This document shows positions 53,061 to 62,640 of a DNA stretch of 64,000 nt, one piece after another. The stretch's first letter is position 1. Each line of letters starts with the position of its first letter. A model generated the notes under the pieces. That model did no database searches and was not told where the DNA came from. It saw nothing but the letters and a program-made list of their open reading frames with translations. Both the position numbers and the translations under genes were made by a program. The DNA comes from Streptomyces radicis. Its GTDB lineage: Bacteria; Actinomycetota; Actinomycetes; Streptomycetales; Streptomycetaceae. Where the stretch lies: assembly GCF_003626575.1 (NCBI RefSeq), contig NZ_RBDY01000001.1, positions 310,001-374,000 on the forward strand, written 5' to 3'.

Positions 53061-53240
53061 GCCGGGGAGTCTGGCAGCCGCCACTGACAACGCGGGCGCG
53101 TCCGCCGCGCGCCCCGCTACTCCACGGGGAGCAGCGCCGAAGCCGCTCCGCGGACGACGACGCGGGGCGCGTTCGGAGCGAGGCTCGACAGTGGTACCCG
53201 ACGCATCGGGCGGAGGGACCCACCCGGAGGTGAGTCGGTC

Positions 53241-53513
53241 ATGGAGACCCTTGCGCACACGGTTGCGCACACGTTCGACGACGGCGGTCCTGGGCCGTGG
53301 ATCCTGCTGTTCCCGCTGATCTGGGCGGCGGTCGTCGCGGGGGCGTTCGTCGTGCTGCGCCGCACCGTGTGGCGCGGCGGGCGGCGGCCCTGGCGCGAGA
53401 CGCCCGCCGACCTGCTGGCCAGGCGGTTCGCGGCGGGGGAGATCGAGGCGGACGAGTACCGGGGGAGGCTCGCGGTCCTCGGCGAGGACCGCCGCAAGGG
53501 CGCCACCGGCTGA
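53241..53513 (+). CDS. SHOCT-domain membrane protein
   Basis: A 90-residue protein with one transmembrane helix (WILLFPLIWAAVVAGAFVVL) and a C-terminal SHOCT motif LLARRFAAGEIEADEYRGRLAVL, an oligomerisation segment found in many small bacterial proteins. Function is unknown. ATG 53241 is preceded by GGAGGTGAG. It is convergent with the DeoR gene. Confidence 0.85.
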   Translation: METLAHTVAHTFDDGGPGPWILLFPLIWAAVVAGAFVVLRRTVWRGGRRPWRETPADLLARRFAAGEIEADEYRGRLAVLGEDRRKGATG

Positions 53514-53566
53514 ACGCGGGCCCCGGGCCGGTGGGCGACGTCCGACCCTTCGGCGGCGCGGGGCCC

Positions 53567-54406
53567 TCAGGCCAGGACGCGGTCCCTGCCCTCGTCGGCG
53601 CCCGCGATCACCAGCTCGGCCAGGTGCGCGGCGATCTCGTCGCGGTCCGCCTCGGGCAGCCCCGCGTCGGTCACCAGGGTGTCGACCTCGTCCAGCGTGG
53701 CGAACGAACTCAGGCCCGTGGTCCCCCACTTGGTGTGGTCGGCCACCACGACCACGCGTCGCGCCGAGCGGATGAAGTGGCGGTTCGTCTCGGCCTCCGC
53801 GAGGTTCGGCGTGGACAGGCCCGCCTCGACCGAGATGCCGTGCACCCCGAGGAACAGCACGTCGAAGTGGAGCGAGCCGATCGCCGCGTCGGCCACCGGG
53901 CCCACCAGCGCGTCCGACGGCGTGCGCACCCCGCCGGTCAGCACGACCGTGGGCGCGGGCGCGGGCCCGCCCTCGGCGGCCTGGCGCGCGTGGTGGAACA
54001 CGTCGGCGACCCGCACCGAGTTGGTGACCACCGTCAGGTCGGGCACCTCGAGCAGCTGGTGGGCCACGGCGAACGTGGTGGTGCCGCCCGACAGGGCCAC
54101 CGCGCTGCCCGGCGTCGCCAGGGCCGCGGCGGCCCTGGCGATCTCGCTCTTGGCCGACAGCTCGAGCGACGACTTCGCCTCGAACCCCGGCTCGTGCGTG
54201 CGTCGTTCGGCCACGGGCACCGCGCCGCCGTGCACCTTCTCCAACGCGCCCTGCCGCGCCAGCACATCGAGATCGCGGCGCACGGTCATGTCGGAGACCT
54301 GGAGCATCCGCGTCAGCTCGCTGACCCTGATGCCGCCCCTGCGGCGCACCTCGTCGAGGATGAGCGCCCTCCGCTGTCCCGCCAGCAGGTTCTGGTTGTC
54401 GCTCAC
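53567..54406 (-). CDS. DeoR-family transcriptional regulator
   Basis: A 279-residue regulator with an N-terminal helix-turn-helix (RRGGIRVSELTRMLQVSDMTVRRDLDVL) and a DeoR C-terminal sensor domain with the sugar-phosphate-binding GGTTTFAVAHQL and FLGVHGISVEAGLSTPNLAEAE. Ligand probably a phosphorylated sugar or polyol. GTG 54406 (MSDNQNLLAGQRR) was chosen because the upstream extension is low complexity. It is divergent from a membrane hydrolase gene 172 bases away. Confidence 0.93.
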   Translation of the reverse strand: MSDNQNLLAGQRRALILDEVRRRGGIRVSELTRMLQVSDMTVRRDLDVLARQGALEKVHGGAVPVAERRTHEPGFEAKSSLELSAKSEIARAAAALATPGSAVALSGGTTTFAVAHQLLEVPDLTVVTNSVRVADVFHHARQAAEGGPAPAPTVVLTGGVRTPSDALVGPVADAAIGSLHFDVLFLGVHGISVEAGLSTPNLAEAETNRHFIRSARRVVVVADHTKWGTTGLSSFATLDEVDTLVTDAGLPEADRDEIAAHLAELVIAGADEGRDRVLA

Positions 54407-54578
54407 GCCCACTCCTCGCTCACCCCGTGGTGCACCCCGCCGCCCCGGCGGCTGCCCGTGGTTGCCATGACGAGGGGCCATCCTCCCATGCTTCAACATC
54501 CCCCGATCGAAGGCGGTTCGGCACCGTCCCGGCTGGAGAAGAGCGGGACGACGGGACTCGAGGGAGCGGGGGATCACG

Positions 54579-56975
54579 ATGAGCGCCGACGGCACCGCAC
54601 GGCCGAACGGGCACGGGGGCGCGGACGGCGCCCCACCGGCGCGGGACCCGGAGCCAGCGCCCCCGCGCGCGGCCCCGTCCCCGTCCCGGCCCGCGCCCGC
54701 CGTCGAGCTGCTGGTGCACGGCGTCGGCGGCACGACGCCCGAGGAGATGCTCGAGGACAACCGCGTCACGCGCGTCACCGGCGACTCCACCGCCAACATC
54801 CACCGGCGCACCGACGACCTCGACGACCGGCCGTGGGCCGCGGAAGACCCGCCGCTGCGCGAGGCGTACACGTGGTGCAACCTCACCTCGGGCAACGGCG
54901 CCCGCGCCCTGTGGCTGCTGCTGCTCCCCTTCATGATCGTCAACATGGCGCACTGGATGCGCCCCGCCACCCGTGGCCCGGTCCGCACCCACCGCCTCTA
55001 CGACGGCCTTGTCCGGTTCACCGCGCTGTCCCTCACCGTCCTGCTGGTCGCCGGGGCGTGCGCGATCTCGCTCGACCTGGTCGCCTGGCAGTGCGCCGCC
55101 TCCGCGGCCTGCACCGACACGGTCTCGTGGCTGAAGCCCCTCGAGCAGGGCGGCGGTTGGTGGGGGCAGCCGGGGCGGCGCCTCGCCGTGGCCGCGGCGC
55201 TGCCCGTGGCGTTGATCCTGCTGCTGTGGTGGCTCTCCCACCGCACGTGGAGCGCGTACGAGTCCGCGTCGCCACCCGTCAGGCCCAGGCCCGACGGCGG
55301 GGAGCACGCCCTGCTCAGCCTGCCGGGCTTCTGGTACGGGCGCGCCCTGGTGGCCAGGCTGCGCTCCGCGCACACCACCGCCGCGCTGCTCACCGTGGCC
55401 GCCGCCCTGCTGGCGGCGACCGGGCCGCACGACCGGGGCGCCAACGGCGGCGGCCCGCTCGAGGCCATCGGCTGGGCGCTGGCCGCGCTGACGCTGGCCG
55501 GGTGGGTCGTGATCGCCGTGCAGCAGGTGCGGCACGGCCGCACCGAGGACGCGCCCGACCAGCGCCCCTCGCCGCGCCTCGCCCGGGCGCTGCCGTGGGC
55601 CGCGGTGGCCCTGCTCGCGCTCGTGCTCGTGCACACCGGCTGGAGCCGCGACGGCTGGCTCACCGGGGGGCGGTACCCGACGGGGAGCGCGGTCTTCCCC
55701 GTGCTGATCGTCGTGCAGGGCGCGTTGGCCGTGGGCCTGGCGCTCACCGCGTACGCGCTGCACCGGCGGGCGCGCGACGCGGACCGGGGCGCGCTGCTCG
55801 GGCTCGGCGGCGCGTGCGTGGCGCTGCTGGCGTGCGGGATCGCCGGGGTCTTCACCGGCGGCGTGGCCCAGCGCGTCGCCGACTGGCTCGACCCCTCGGC
55901 CGTGCCGGGGGAGGAGGGCGCCACGATCGCCGGGCCGCCGGTCGTGCTCAGCTGGGAGGCGTCCGCGATCCCCGTGCTGCTGCTCGTCGTCGTGGTGTTC
56001 GCCGCCGTCGTGGTGGTCAGGGCGCGGCGGGAGCGCGCGCGGCTCGCGCCGACCGTCAGGGGCCGCTACCCCGGCGAGGGCCAGGACGAGCTGGCCGACC
56101 GCAGCGGCGAGATCGCGGGCGCCCTGGCCAGGGCCGGGCTGACGGAGACCGCGGGGCCGCTGGTCGGCTGGATCAGCGGGGCCTGCCTCGCGCTCGGCCT
56201 GGTGGCGGTGGCCGGGGCGGCCGTGGGCGAGAGCCCGTCGGAGGCCGCGGCGGACGCGCCGGGGGCCGTCTCGGCGTTCGCCGACGCCTGCCAGGGCCTG
56301 GGCTCCTGGCTCATGGGGGCGGGCGTCGTCCTGCTGCTCGCCCTGGGCCGCCGCGCCTACCGGGACGCGGGCGCCCGCAGGACGGTGGGCATCCTGTGGG
56401 ACATCGGAACGTTCTGGCCGCGCGCCGCCCACCCGTTCGCGCCGCCGTGCTACGCGGAGCGCGCCGTGCCCGACCTGTCGTGGCGCATGGGGACGTGGAT
56501 CGAGGTGACCGGCGGGCGGCTGGTGATCTCGGGGCACTCCCAGGGCAGCGTCCTGGCCGCTGCGGCGGTGTGGCAGCTGGACGCGGCCACCCGCAGCCGG
56601 ATCGCGCTGCTCACCTACGGCTCGCCGCTGACCCGGCTCTACGGACGGTGGTTCCCGGCGTTCTTCGGGGCGGCGGCGCTGCGCTCGCTCCACCGCGACG
56701 TGCCCTGCTGGCGCAACCTGTGGCGGGCCACCGACCCCATCGGAGGCCCGGTCGGCGTCACGGGCCCCACGGGCACGGCCGTGGACCGTGGCCCGCTCGC
56801 CGACCCGCTGCACTACGGGCGCAACCTGGTGCGGCCGCTGCCCGAGCCGATCCTCGGGCACGGCGACTACGCCGAGGACCCGGCGTTCGCGCAGGAGCGC
56901 GCGGCCCTGTTCGCGCTGCTCACCAGGGACGGCGTCCCACCCGCGCTGCCCGAACAGGCGGCGGCCCCGCGTTAG
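54579..56975 (+). CDS. Alpha/beta hydrolase split by a multi-helix membrane domain
   Basis: A 798-residue protein of unknown function. Near residue 42 is VELLVHGVGGTTPEEM, like the first strand and oxyanion loop of lipases. Residues 110-630 hold about eight hydrophobic helices with charged loops. The C-terminal part has the nucleophile elbow GHSQGS (S654) and plausible triad partners D719 and H761. Thus one hydrolase fold seems interrupted by a membrane block. Its last four bases overlap the convergent beta-helix-AAA+ gene. Substrate is unknown. Confidence 0.82.
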   Translation: MSADGTARPNGHGGADGAPPARDPEPAPPRAAPSPSRPAPAVELLVHGVGGTTPEEMLEDNRVTRVTGDSTANIHRRTDDLDDRPWAAEDPPLREAYTWCNLTSGNGARALWLLLLPFMIVNMAHWMRPATRGPVRTHRLYDGLVRFTALSLTVLLVAGACAISLDLVAWQCAASAACTDTVSWLKPLEQGGGWWGQPGRRLAVAAALPVALILLLWWLSHRTWSAYESASPPVRPRPDGGEHALLSLPGFWYGRALVARLRSAHTTAALLTVAAALLAATGPHDRGANGGGPLEAIGWALAALTLAGWVVIAVQQVRHGRTEDAPDQRPSPRLARALPWAAVALLALVLVHTGWSRDGWLTGGRYPTGSAVFPVLIVVQGALAVGLALTAYALHRRARDADRGALLGLGGACVALLACGIAGVFTGGVAQRVADWLDPSAVPGEEGATIAGPPVVLSWEASAIPVLLLVVVVFAAVVVVRARRERARLAPTVRGRYPGEGQDELADRSGEIAGALARAGLTETAGPLVGWISGACLALGLVAVAGAAVGESPSEAAADAPGAVSAFADACQGLGSWLMGAGVVLLLALGRRAYRDAGARRTVGILWDIGTFWPRAAHPFAPPCYAERAVPDLSWRMGTWIEVTGGRLVISGHSQGSVLAAAAVWQLDAATRSRIALLTYGSPLTRLYGRWFPAFFGAAALRSLHRDVPCWRNLWRATDPIGGPVGVTGPTGTAVDRGPLADPLHYGRNLVRPLPEPILGHGDYAEDPAFAQERAALFALLTRDGVPPALPEQAAAPR

Positions 56976-59377
56976 CGCAGGGTCGGCAGGTCCTCGGGGT
57001 GCATCACGCTCAGCTCCTCGGTGCTGGGCTCCGCCAGCCGCGCCACGCGGCCCGCGTGCCGCTCCACCATGGCCTCGAACGTCTGGCGCGCGGCCCGCCC
57101 GTTGCCGAACGAAGGGCCGCGGTCCATCGCCGTGAAGTACTTCAGCAGGGCGTCCCTCGTGCCGTCGCCCAGGTCGTACTCGTGCTCGCCGGCCTGCTGC
57201 TCCAGGATGCTGAGCAGCTCCTCGGGGGAGTAGTCGCCGAACGTGATGGTGCGTGAGAAGCGCGAGGCGACACCGGGGTTGACCGCGAGGAAGCGCTCCA
57301 TCTCGGCCGTGTAGCCCGCGACGATGACGACCACGGCCTCCCGGTGGTCCTCCATCAGCTTCACCAGCGTGTCGATGGCCTCGCGCCCGAAGTCGCGGCC
57401 CGCGTCCTCGGGGGAGAGGGCGTACGCCTCGTCGATGAACAGCACGCCGCCACGGGCGCGTTCGAACGCCTCCTGTGTGCGGATCGCGGTCGAGCCGATG
57501 TGCTCGCCGACCAGGTCCACGCGCGAGACCTCCACCAGGTGGCCCTTGTCGAGCACCCCGAGGGAGGCGAGGATCTCGCCGTAGAGCCGGGCCACGGTCG
57601 TCTTGCCGGTGCCGGGGGAGCCGGTGAAGACCAGGTGGCGGCGGACCGAGGCCGCCTTGAGCCCGGCCCGCTGCCGTCGGCGGCCCACCTCGATCATGTC
57701 GATGAGGGCCCGCACCTCGCGCTTGACCGTGGCGAGACCGATCAGCGTCTCCAGCTCGGCCAGCACCTCGTCCGCGGGGCGGCCCTCGTCGGCGGGCTCG
57801 GGCTCCGCCGGGGCCGGGGCCTGGGCGGGCTTCCCCGATCCCGCCGTCTCGCGCGCGGTGCGCTGCGCGGCGTCGCCCGTCTTGAGCCGGACGTCGGCCC
57901 CCGGCGCGTTCGTCTCGTCGCTCTGGCAGTCGGTGAGCACCGGGCTGTCCTCGGCGAAGACATAGCCGCCGCGCGAGCACCGCTCGGTGCGGCACCGTTC
58001 GAGCTCGGTGCGGCAGCCGTCGATGATGTGGAAGCCGTAGCCGCTCGACCCGGTGATCCGGCACCGGGAGAACCGGCCTCGCCCCCCGGCCGACACATAC
58101 ACCCCCGCCTCGGCGGGGCCGCTCACGGTGCAGTCGCTGACCTGCGGGTCGGCGCCCTTGGTGACGATGAAGCCCGTCCTCGCCCCCTCGACGGTGCAGC
58201 CGGTCACGGTGCCGCCGCTGCCCTCGTCGCGGAACCACGCCCCGGTGCCGACGTCCTGGATCCGGCAGGCGTCGAGCTGGGCGGTCGCGCCGTCGCTCAC
58301 CGACACCGCGGAGCCGCGCACCTCCTCGATGCGGCTGTCCACGACGTCCGCGCGCGAGCCCGCGTCCAGCACGAACAGCGCGTCGGGAACGTGGTGCACG
58401 CGGCAGGACTCGAGCACCGCCGTGGCGCCGTCGCTGACCCACACCGCCGGGTAGTCCCCGGCCGACTCGTGGATCTCGCAGTCGTGCGCGTCGGCGTGCG
58501 TGCCCGGGTCCCACACCGAGAGGCCGTTGCGCCCGAAGCCGCTGATGCGGGTGCGCACCAGCGTGAGCACCGAACGGCCGCGCAGGTCGAGGGCGTTCTC
58601 CGGGATCCCGGTCAGCCGCGAGTCGGTCAGCGTGAGCACGGCCTCGGAGTCGAGCGTGATGCCGTCGCCCGTGGTCGCGCCGACCGCGCACTCGGTCAGA
58701 TGGGCCGTGGCGCGCTCGGCGAGCACCACGCCCGCGCCCCTGATCTCCTCGAAGCGGCACCCCACCGCGTCCACCGCGCTGCCCTCGCCGGTCACCGAGA
58801 GCCCGGCGCCCGACGAGCGGGTGATCAGGCAACGCTCCAGGCGCAGATGGGCGGCCCCCCTGACCGAGACGCCCGGCTGGCCCGCCTCCACGACCTCGCA
58901 CTCCTCGAACAGGCCGCCCGCGCCGTCCCCGACGCTGATGCCCGCGCCCGTGGGGTTGCTGACGGTGGACTGCCGCACGGTCGGCCTCGCGCCACCGCGC
59001 ACCTCTATGCCGGAGGCGGACGCGGCGTGCACCTGGAGGCCCGTCAGCTCGGGCGTGCTGTTCTCGATGAGGACGGCGGGCGACGCGGTGTCCTGGCCCT
59101 CGACGCGCAGGTGCTGGACGGTGGCCGAGCCGCGGACCGTCAGCGGGACGCCTTCGGGCGGCGCGATCCGCGCCGGCCCGTCCTTCGCCTCGCTCGGCCC
59201 CCGCAGGGTGATCGACTGCTCGATCACCAGGTTCTCCCGGTAGGTGCCGGGCCCCAGGACCAGGACATCGCCGTCGGCGGCCGCGGCCAGGGCCTCGGTG
59301 ACGGTGGTGTAGACGGCGGTCCGCCGCCGCCAGCGTGCTGTTCCGGTGTGCGTCACCTGGACAGAACCCTTGGTCAT
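56972..59377 (-). CDS. Right-handed beta-helix repeat protein fused to a CbxX-type AAA+ ATPase
   Basis: An 801-residue fusion. Residues about 30-470 are short repeated strands with recurrent V/L-x-x-C/S-x-I patterns (for example GISVGDGAGGLFEECEV), as in parallel beta-helix proteins, preceded by a GPGTYRENLVIEQSITLRG start. After an Ala/Pro/Glu linker comes the AAA+ domain with Walker A GSPGTGKTT (about 586-594), Walker B GVLFIDEAY (about 644-652) and NPGVASRFSRT. It resembles the TPR-AAA+ protein at 35420-37306 only in the ATPase part. I chose ATG 59377; an in-frame TTG lies 18 bases upstream. Role unknown. Confidence 0.85.
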   Translation of the reverse strand: MTKGSVQVTHTGTARWRRRTAVYTTVTEALAAAADGDVLVLGPGTYRENLVIEQSITLRGPSEAKDGPARIAPPEGVPLTVRGSATVQHLRVEGQDTASPAVLIENSTPELTGLQVHAASASGIEVRGGARPTVRQSTVSNPTGAGISVGDGAGGLFEECEVVEAGQPGVSVRGAAHLRLERCLITRSSGAGLSVTGEGSAVDAVGCRFEEIRGAGVVLAERATAHLTECAVGATTGDGITLDSEAVLTLTDSRLTGIPENALDLRGRSVLTLVRTRISGFGRNGLSVWDPGTHADAHDCEIHESAGDYPAVWVSDGATAVLESCRVHHVPDALFVLDAGSRADVVDSRIEEVRGSAVSVSDGATAQLDACRIQDVGTGAWFRDEGSGGTVTGCTVEGARTGFIVTKGADPQVSDCTVSGPAEAGVYVSAGGRGRFSRCRITGSSGYGFHIIDGCRTELERCRTERCSRGGYVFAEDSPVLTDCQSDETNAPGADVRLKTGDAAQRTARETAGSGKPAQAPAPAEPEPADEGRPADEVLAELETLIGLATVKREVRALIDMIEVGRRRQRAGLKAASVRRHLVFTGSPGTGKTTVARLYGEILASLGVLDKGHLVEVSRVDLVGEHIGSTAIRTQEAFERARGGVLFIDEAYALSPEDAGRDFGREAIDTLVKLMEDHREAVVVIVAGYTAEMERFLAVNPGVASRFSRTITFGDYSPEELLSILEQQAGEHEYDLGDGTRDALLKYFTAMDRGPSFGNGRAARQTFEAMVERHAGRVARLAEPSTEELSVMHPEDLPTLR

Positions 59378-59752
59378 GGAACCGGTGTGCCCCAACCTCG
59401 TGCGATGACGTGCGCGTTATCACGCGTACTTGGCCGCTCCACCGTAGCGCGCCGCGGGCCCACGACATGACCGTAGCGTCGGCGGCGCACGCGCGCCCCC
59501 CGGGCGCAACCGCACAACCGTCGTGCGCCTGAGCGCCCCCCAGCCTATGTCGTGACCGATCGTGCCCCCGCGCGCACCCTGGGTGGCGCCAGGCGGGAAT
59601 GTCCCGCCGGGATACCCACCAATTCCCTTGAGGAATCCCGGAGTTGCCCCCACTTTCGAGTGATTGCCCCACGTGAGCACCAGCCTCTAGCTTCATTCGC
59701 GGGATCCCCCGAATGGCCCGTGTACGACCGCAGATTGGCGGTGTTCTTTCGC
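59378..59752. promoter_or_regulatory. Divergent region between beta-helix-AAA+ and encapsulin genes
   Basis: 375 bases without a gene. It contains the inverted repeat GGCGGGA/TCCCGCC at 59592-59608 with a 3-base loop, a second imperfect repeat CCGGGAT...ATCCCGG, and the encapsulin promoter. Confidence 0.6.
59664..59693 (+). promoter_or_regulatory. Promoter of the encapsulin pair
   Basis: TTGCCC (59664-59669), 18 bases, TAGCTT (59688-59693), about 60 bases before the first start. CACGTG lies in the spacer. Confidence 0.55.
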
Positions 59753-61165
59753 ATGACCACGTCCACCGAACCGACCGCAGGAAATGAGTCCGCGCAGCCC
59801 CGGCTGAGCCTTGACACCTCTGCCGCGCGCAATCTCGCCACCACCACCAAGACTCCTCCGCAAATGCAGGGGATCACGTCGCGGTGGCTGTTGCGGGTGC
59901 TGCCGTGGGTGCAGGTTTCCGGCGGGACGTTCCGGGTGAACCGCAGGCTGACCCACACCGTGGGGAACGGCCGGGTCGAATTCACCTCGACCGGCGCGGA
60001 GGTCAGCGTCATCCCCGCCGAGCTGGGCGAACTCCCCTCGCTCGCCGGGTTCGACGACGCCGGGACGCTCACCGCGCTCGCCGACGCCTGCGTCCAGCGG
60101 GACTTCGCCCCCGGCGACGTGCTGCTCGCGGCCGGCGCCCCCGCGGACCGCGTGGTCCTGATCGCCCACGGCAAGCTCGCGCTGCGCGGCGCTGGGGCGT
60201 ACGACACCGAGACACAGCTCGGCGTCCTGGGCGACGGCGACTTCCACGGCGACGGCGTGCTCACCGCCGTCGACGCGGGCCTGTGGGAGCACAGCCTCGT
60301 CGCGCTCACCAGCGGCACCGTTCTCACCCTCGGCAGGCAGGAGTTCGCCGAGATCGCCGCCCGCTCGTCCGCGCTTTCCGGCCACCTCGCGGCCTTCCGC
60401 GCCGCCGACCCCGGGGAGCGCAACGCCGATGGCGAGGCGGCGATCGCGCTGGCCTCGGGGCACGAGGGCGAGCCGGTGCTGCCGGGGACGTTCGTGGACT
60501 ACGAGACCTCACCGCGCGAGTACGAGCTGAGCGTCGCCCAGACCGTGCTGCGCGTGCACAGCCGCGTGGCCGATCTCTACAACGAGCCGATGAACCAGGT
60601 CGAGGAGCAACTGCGCCTGACCGTCGAGGCGTTGCGCGAACGCCAGGAGCACGAGCTGGTCAACAACCGGGAGTTCGGGCTGCTGCGCAACGCCGACCTC
60701 CGCCAGCGCCTCCACACCCGCTCGGGCCCGCCCACCCCGGACGACCTGGACGAGCTGCTCGCCACCGTCTGGAAGGACCCGAGCGTCATCCTGGCGCACC
60801 CCAAGGCGATCGCGGCGTTCGGCAGGGAGTGCAGCGCCCGCGGGCTCTACCCCGGAAGCGCGGAGATCGAGGGCCACGCCGTCCCGGCCTGGCGCGGCGT
60901 CCCCGTGCTGCCCTGCGACAAGATCCCGGTCAGCCGCGCGGGCACCAGCTCCATTCTCGCGCTGCGCACCGGGGAAAAGGCCCAGGGCGTCGTCGGGCTG
61001 CACCGCACGGGAATTCCCGATGAATACCAGCCCAGCCTCTCCGTCCGTTTCATGGGCATCAGCGAACAGGCCGTCATCTCCTATCTGGTGAGCGCCTACT
61101 ACTCGGTGGCCGTCCTCGTGCCCGACGCCCTCGGAATTCTGGAGGACGTCGAGATCGGGCACTGA
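59753..61165 (+). CDS. Family 2B encapsulin shell protein, copy 1
   Basis: A 470-residue shell subunit of a protein nanocompartment with HK97 phage-capsid fold. The N-terminal arm has [21 protein letters not shown]; residues about 85-215 form an inserted cyclic-nucleotide-binding-like domain; the rest is capsid fold, including [20 protein letters not shown] and the end [29 protein letters not shown]. The insert lacks the usual FGE...R phosphate-binding residues (reads [18 protein letters not shown]). I chose ATG 59753 by similarity; no good ribosome binding site precedes it, and GTG 59720 is an alternative. Similar shells enclose terpene or polyprenyl enzymes. Confidence 0.93.
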   Translation: MTTSTEPTAGNESAQPRLSLDTSAARNLATTTKTPPQMQGITSRWLLRVLPWVQVSGGTFRVNRRLTHTVGNGRVEFTSTGAEVSVIPAELGELPSLAGFDDAGTLTALADACVQRDFAPGDVLLAAGAPADRVVLIAHGKLALRGAGAYDTETQLGVLGDGDFHGDGVLTAVDAGLWEHSLVALTSGTVLTLGRQEFAEIAARSSALSGHLAAFRAADPGERNADGEAAIALASGHEGEPVLPGTFVDYETSPREYELSVAQTVLRVHSRVADLYNEPMNQVEEQLRLTVEALRERQEHELVNNREFGLLRNADLRQRLHTRSGPPTPDDLDELLATVWKDPSVILAHPKAIAAFGRECSARGLYPGSAEIEGHAVPAWRGVPVLPCDKIPVSRAGTSSILALRTGEKAQGVVGLHRTGIPDEYQPSLSVRFMGISEQAVISYLVSAYYSVAVLVPDALGILEDVEIGH

Positions 61166-61238
61166 GGCGCCCGCGTCCCCTGTCCGTCCACCCGGCCCGT
61201 CCCGCCGACACCCGCACCCCATCGGAAGGCACCTCTTC

Positions 61239-62615
61239 GTGAACTCGCCCGTGCGCCCCACGCGCAGCAGCCTCGACACCACCGCGGCCCGCAATCTCGC
61301 GAGCACCCTCAAGACCCCTCCGCAGATGCAGGGCATCTCACCGCGGTGGCTGCTGAAGGTCCTTCCCTGGGTGCAGGTCTCCGGCGGGACGTTCCGGGTG
61401 AACCGCAGGCTCGCCCACACCCTCGGCGACGGGCGCGTCGAATGCGTCGCCACCGGCGCGGACTTCCGGGTGATCCCCGCCGAGCTGACCGAGCTGCCCC
61501 CGCTGCACGGGCTCGACGACCCCGCGGCCCTCGATGCGCTGGCCGACGCGTGCGTCCAGCGCGAGTACGGGCCCGGGGAGGCCGTCGTGGAGGCGGGGCG
61601 CCCCGTGACCGAGGTCGTGCTGATCGCGCACGGCAAGGTGCGCCGTCTCGGCCGGGGCGCCTACGAGGGCGAGACATCCCTCGGCACCCTGGCCGACGGC
61701 GACTTCGCGGGCGACGGCGCGCTGCTCGGCGAGCCCGGCGCCTGGGAGCACACCCTCAGGACCGTCACCCGCTGCACCGTGCTGACCCTGCCCCTGCACC
61801 GGGTCGCGGAGGTCGCGGGGGCGCACCCCGCCCTGCGCGCCCACCTCGACGAGGCCGCCGCCGCCCCGCCCGTCGCCCGCAACAAGCGCGGCGAGGCCGA
61901 CATCGCGCTGGCCTCGGGGCACGAGGGCGAGCCGGTGCTGCCGGGGACGTTCGTGGACTACGAGACCTCACCGCGCGAGTACGAGCTGAGCGTCGCCCAG
62001 ACCGTGCTGCGCGTCCACACCCGCGTGGCCGACCTCTACGGCGAGCCGATGGACCAGGTCGAGGAGCAACTCAAGCTCACGATCCAGGCGTTGCGCGAAC
62101 GTCAGGAGCACGAGCTGGTCAACAACCGGGAGTTCGGGCTGCTGCACAACGCCGACCCCCGCCAGCGCCTCCACACCCGCTCGGGCCCGCCCACGCCCGA
62201 CGACCTCGACGAGCTGATCTCCCGGCGCCGCAAGACCCAGTACCTCCTCGCCCACCCACGCACGATCGCGGCGTTCGGCAGGGAGTGCAACGCCCGCGGC
62301 GTGCACCCCGGCCACGCGGAGATCGACGGCACCAGGATCGGCGCCTGGCGGGGCATCCCGCTGCTGCCCTGCGACAAGATCCCCGTCACCCCCGCGGGCA
62401 CCAGCTCCGTGCTCGCCCTGCGCACCGGCCAGGAGAACCAGGGCGTCGTCGGGCTGCGCCAGACCGGCATCCCCGAGGAGTACGAGCCGGGACTCAACGT
62501 CCGCTTCATGGGCATCAACGACCAGGCCGTGATCTCCTACCTGGTCAGCGCCTACTTCTCGGCCGCCGTCCTGGTCCCCGACGCCCTCGGCGTCCTGGCG
62601 GACGCGGAGGTCTGA
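61239..62615 (+). CDS. Family 2B encapsulin shell protein, copy 2
   Basis: A 458-residue paralogue of the preceding gene, 73 bases downstream and likely co-transcribed. It keeps the same arm ([21 protein letters not shown]), nucleotide-binding-like insert and capsid core, so the two may co-assemble into mixed shells. GTG 61239 has GGAAGG nine bases upstream. A 113-base segment (61902-62014) is identical to copy 1, while the insert differs a lot. The insert again lacks the expected phosphate-binding residues ([17 protein letters not shown]). No cargo gene follows; the next gene is convergent. Confidence 0.93.
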   Translation: MNSPVRPTRSSLDTTAARNLASTLKTPPQMQGISPRWLLKVLPWVQVSGGTFRVNRRLAHTLGDGRVECVATGADFRVIPAELTELPPLHGLDDPAALDALADACVQREYGPGEAVVEAGRPVTEVVLIAHGKVRRLGRGAYEGETSLGTLADGDFAGDGALLGEPGAWEHTLRTVTRCTVLTLPLHRVAEVAGAHPALRAHLDEAAAAPPVARNKRGEADIALASGHEGEPVLPGTFVDYETSPREYELSVAQTVLRVHTRVADLYGEPMDQVEEQLKLTIQALRERQEHELVNNREFGLLHNADPRQRLHTRSGPPTPDDLDELISRRRKTQYLLAHPRTIAAFGRECNARGVHPGHAEIDGTRIGAWRGIPLLPCDKIPVTPAGTSSVLALRTGQENQGVVGLRQTGIPEEYEPGLNVRFMGINDQAVISYLVSAYFSAAVLVPDALGVLADAEV

Positions 62616-62640
62616 CCCCCGCCCGTGACCCCCGCTCGCG

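Noticed and set aside
54420-59696. Very long minus-strand open frame of 1758 codons
   Set aside because: It runs antisense to the hydrolase and in another frame of the beta-helix-AAA+ gene, and its composition is Arg/Ala/Gly/Pro-rich without any domain; GC-rich third positions remove stop codons.
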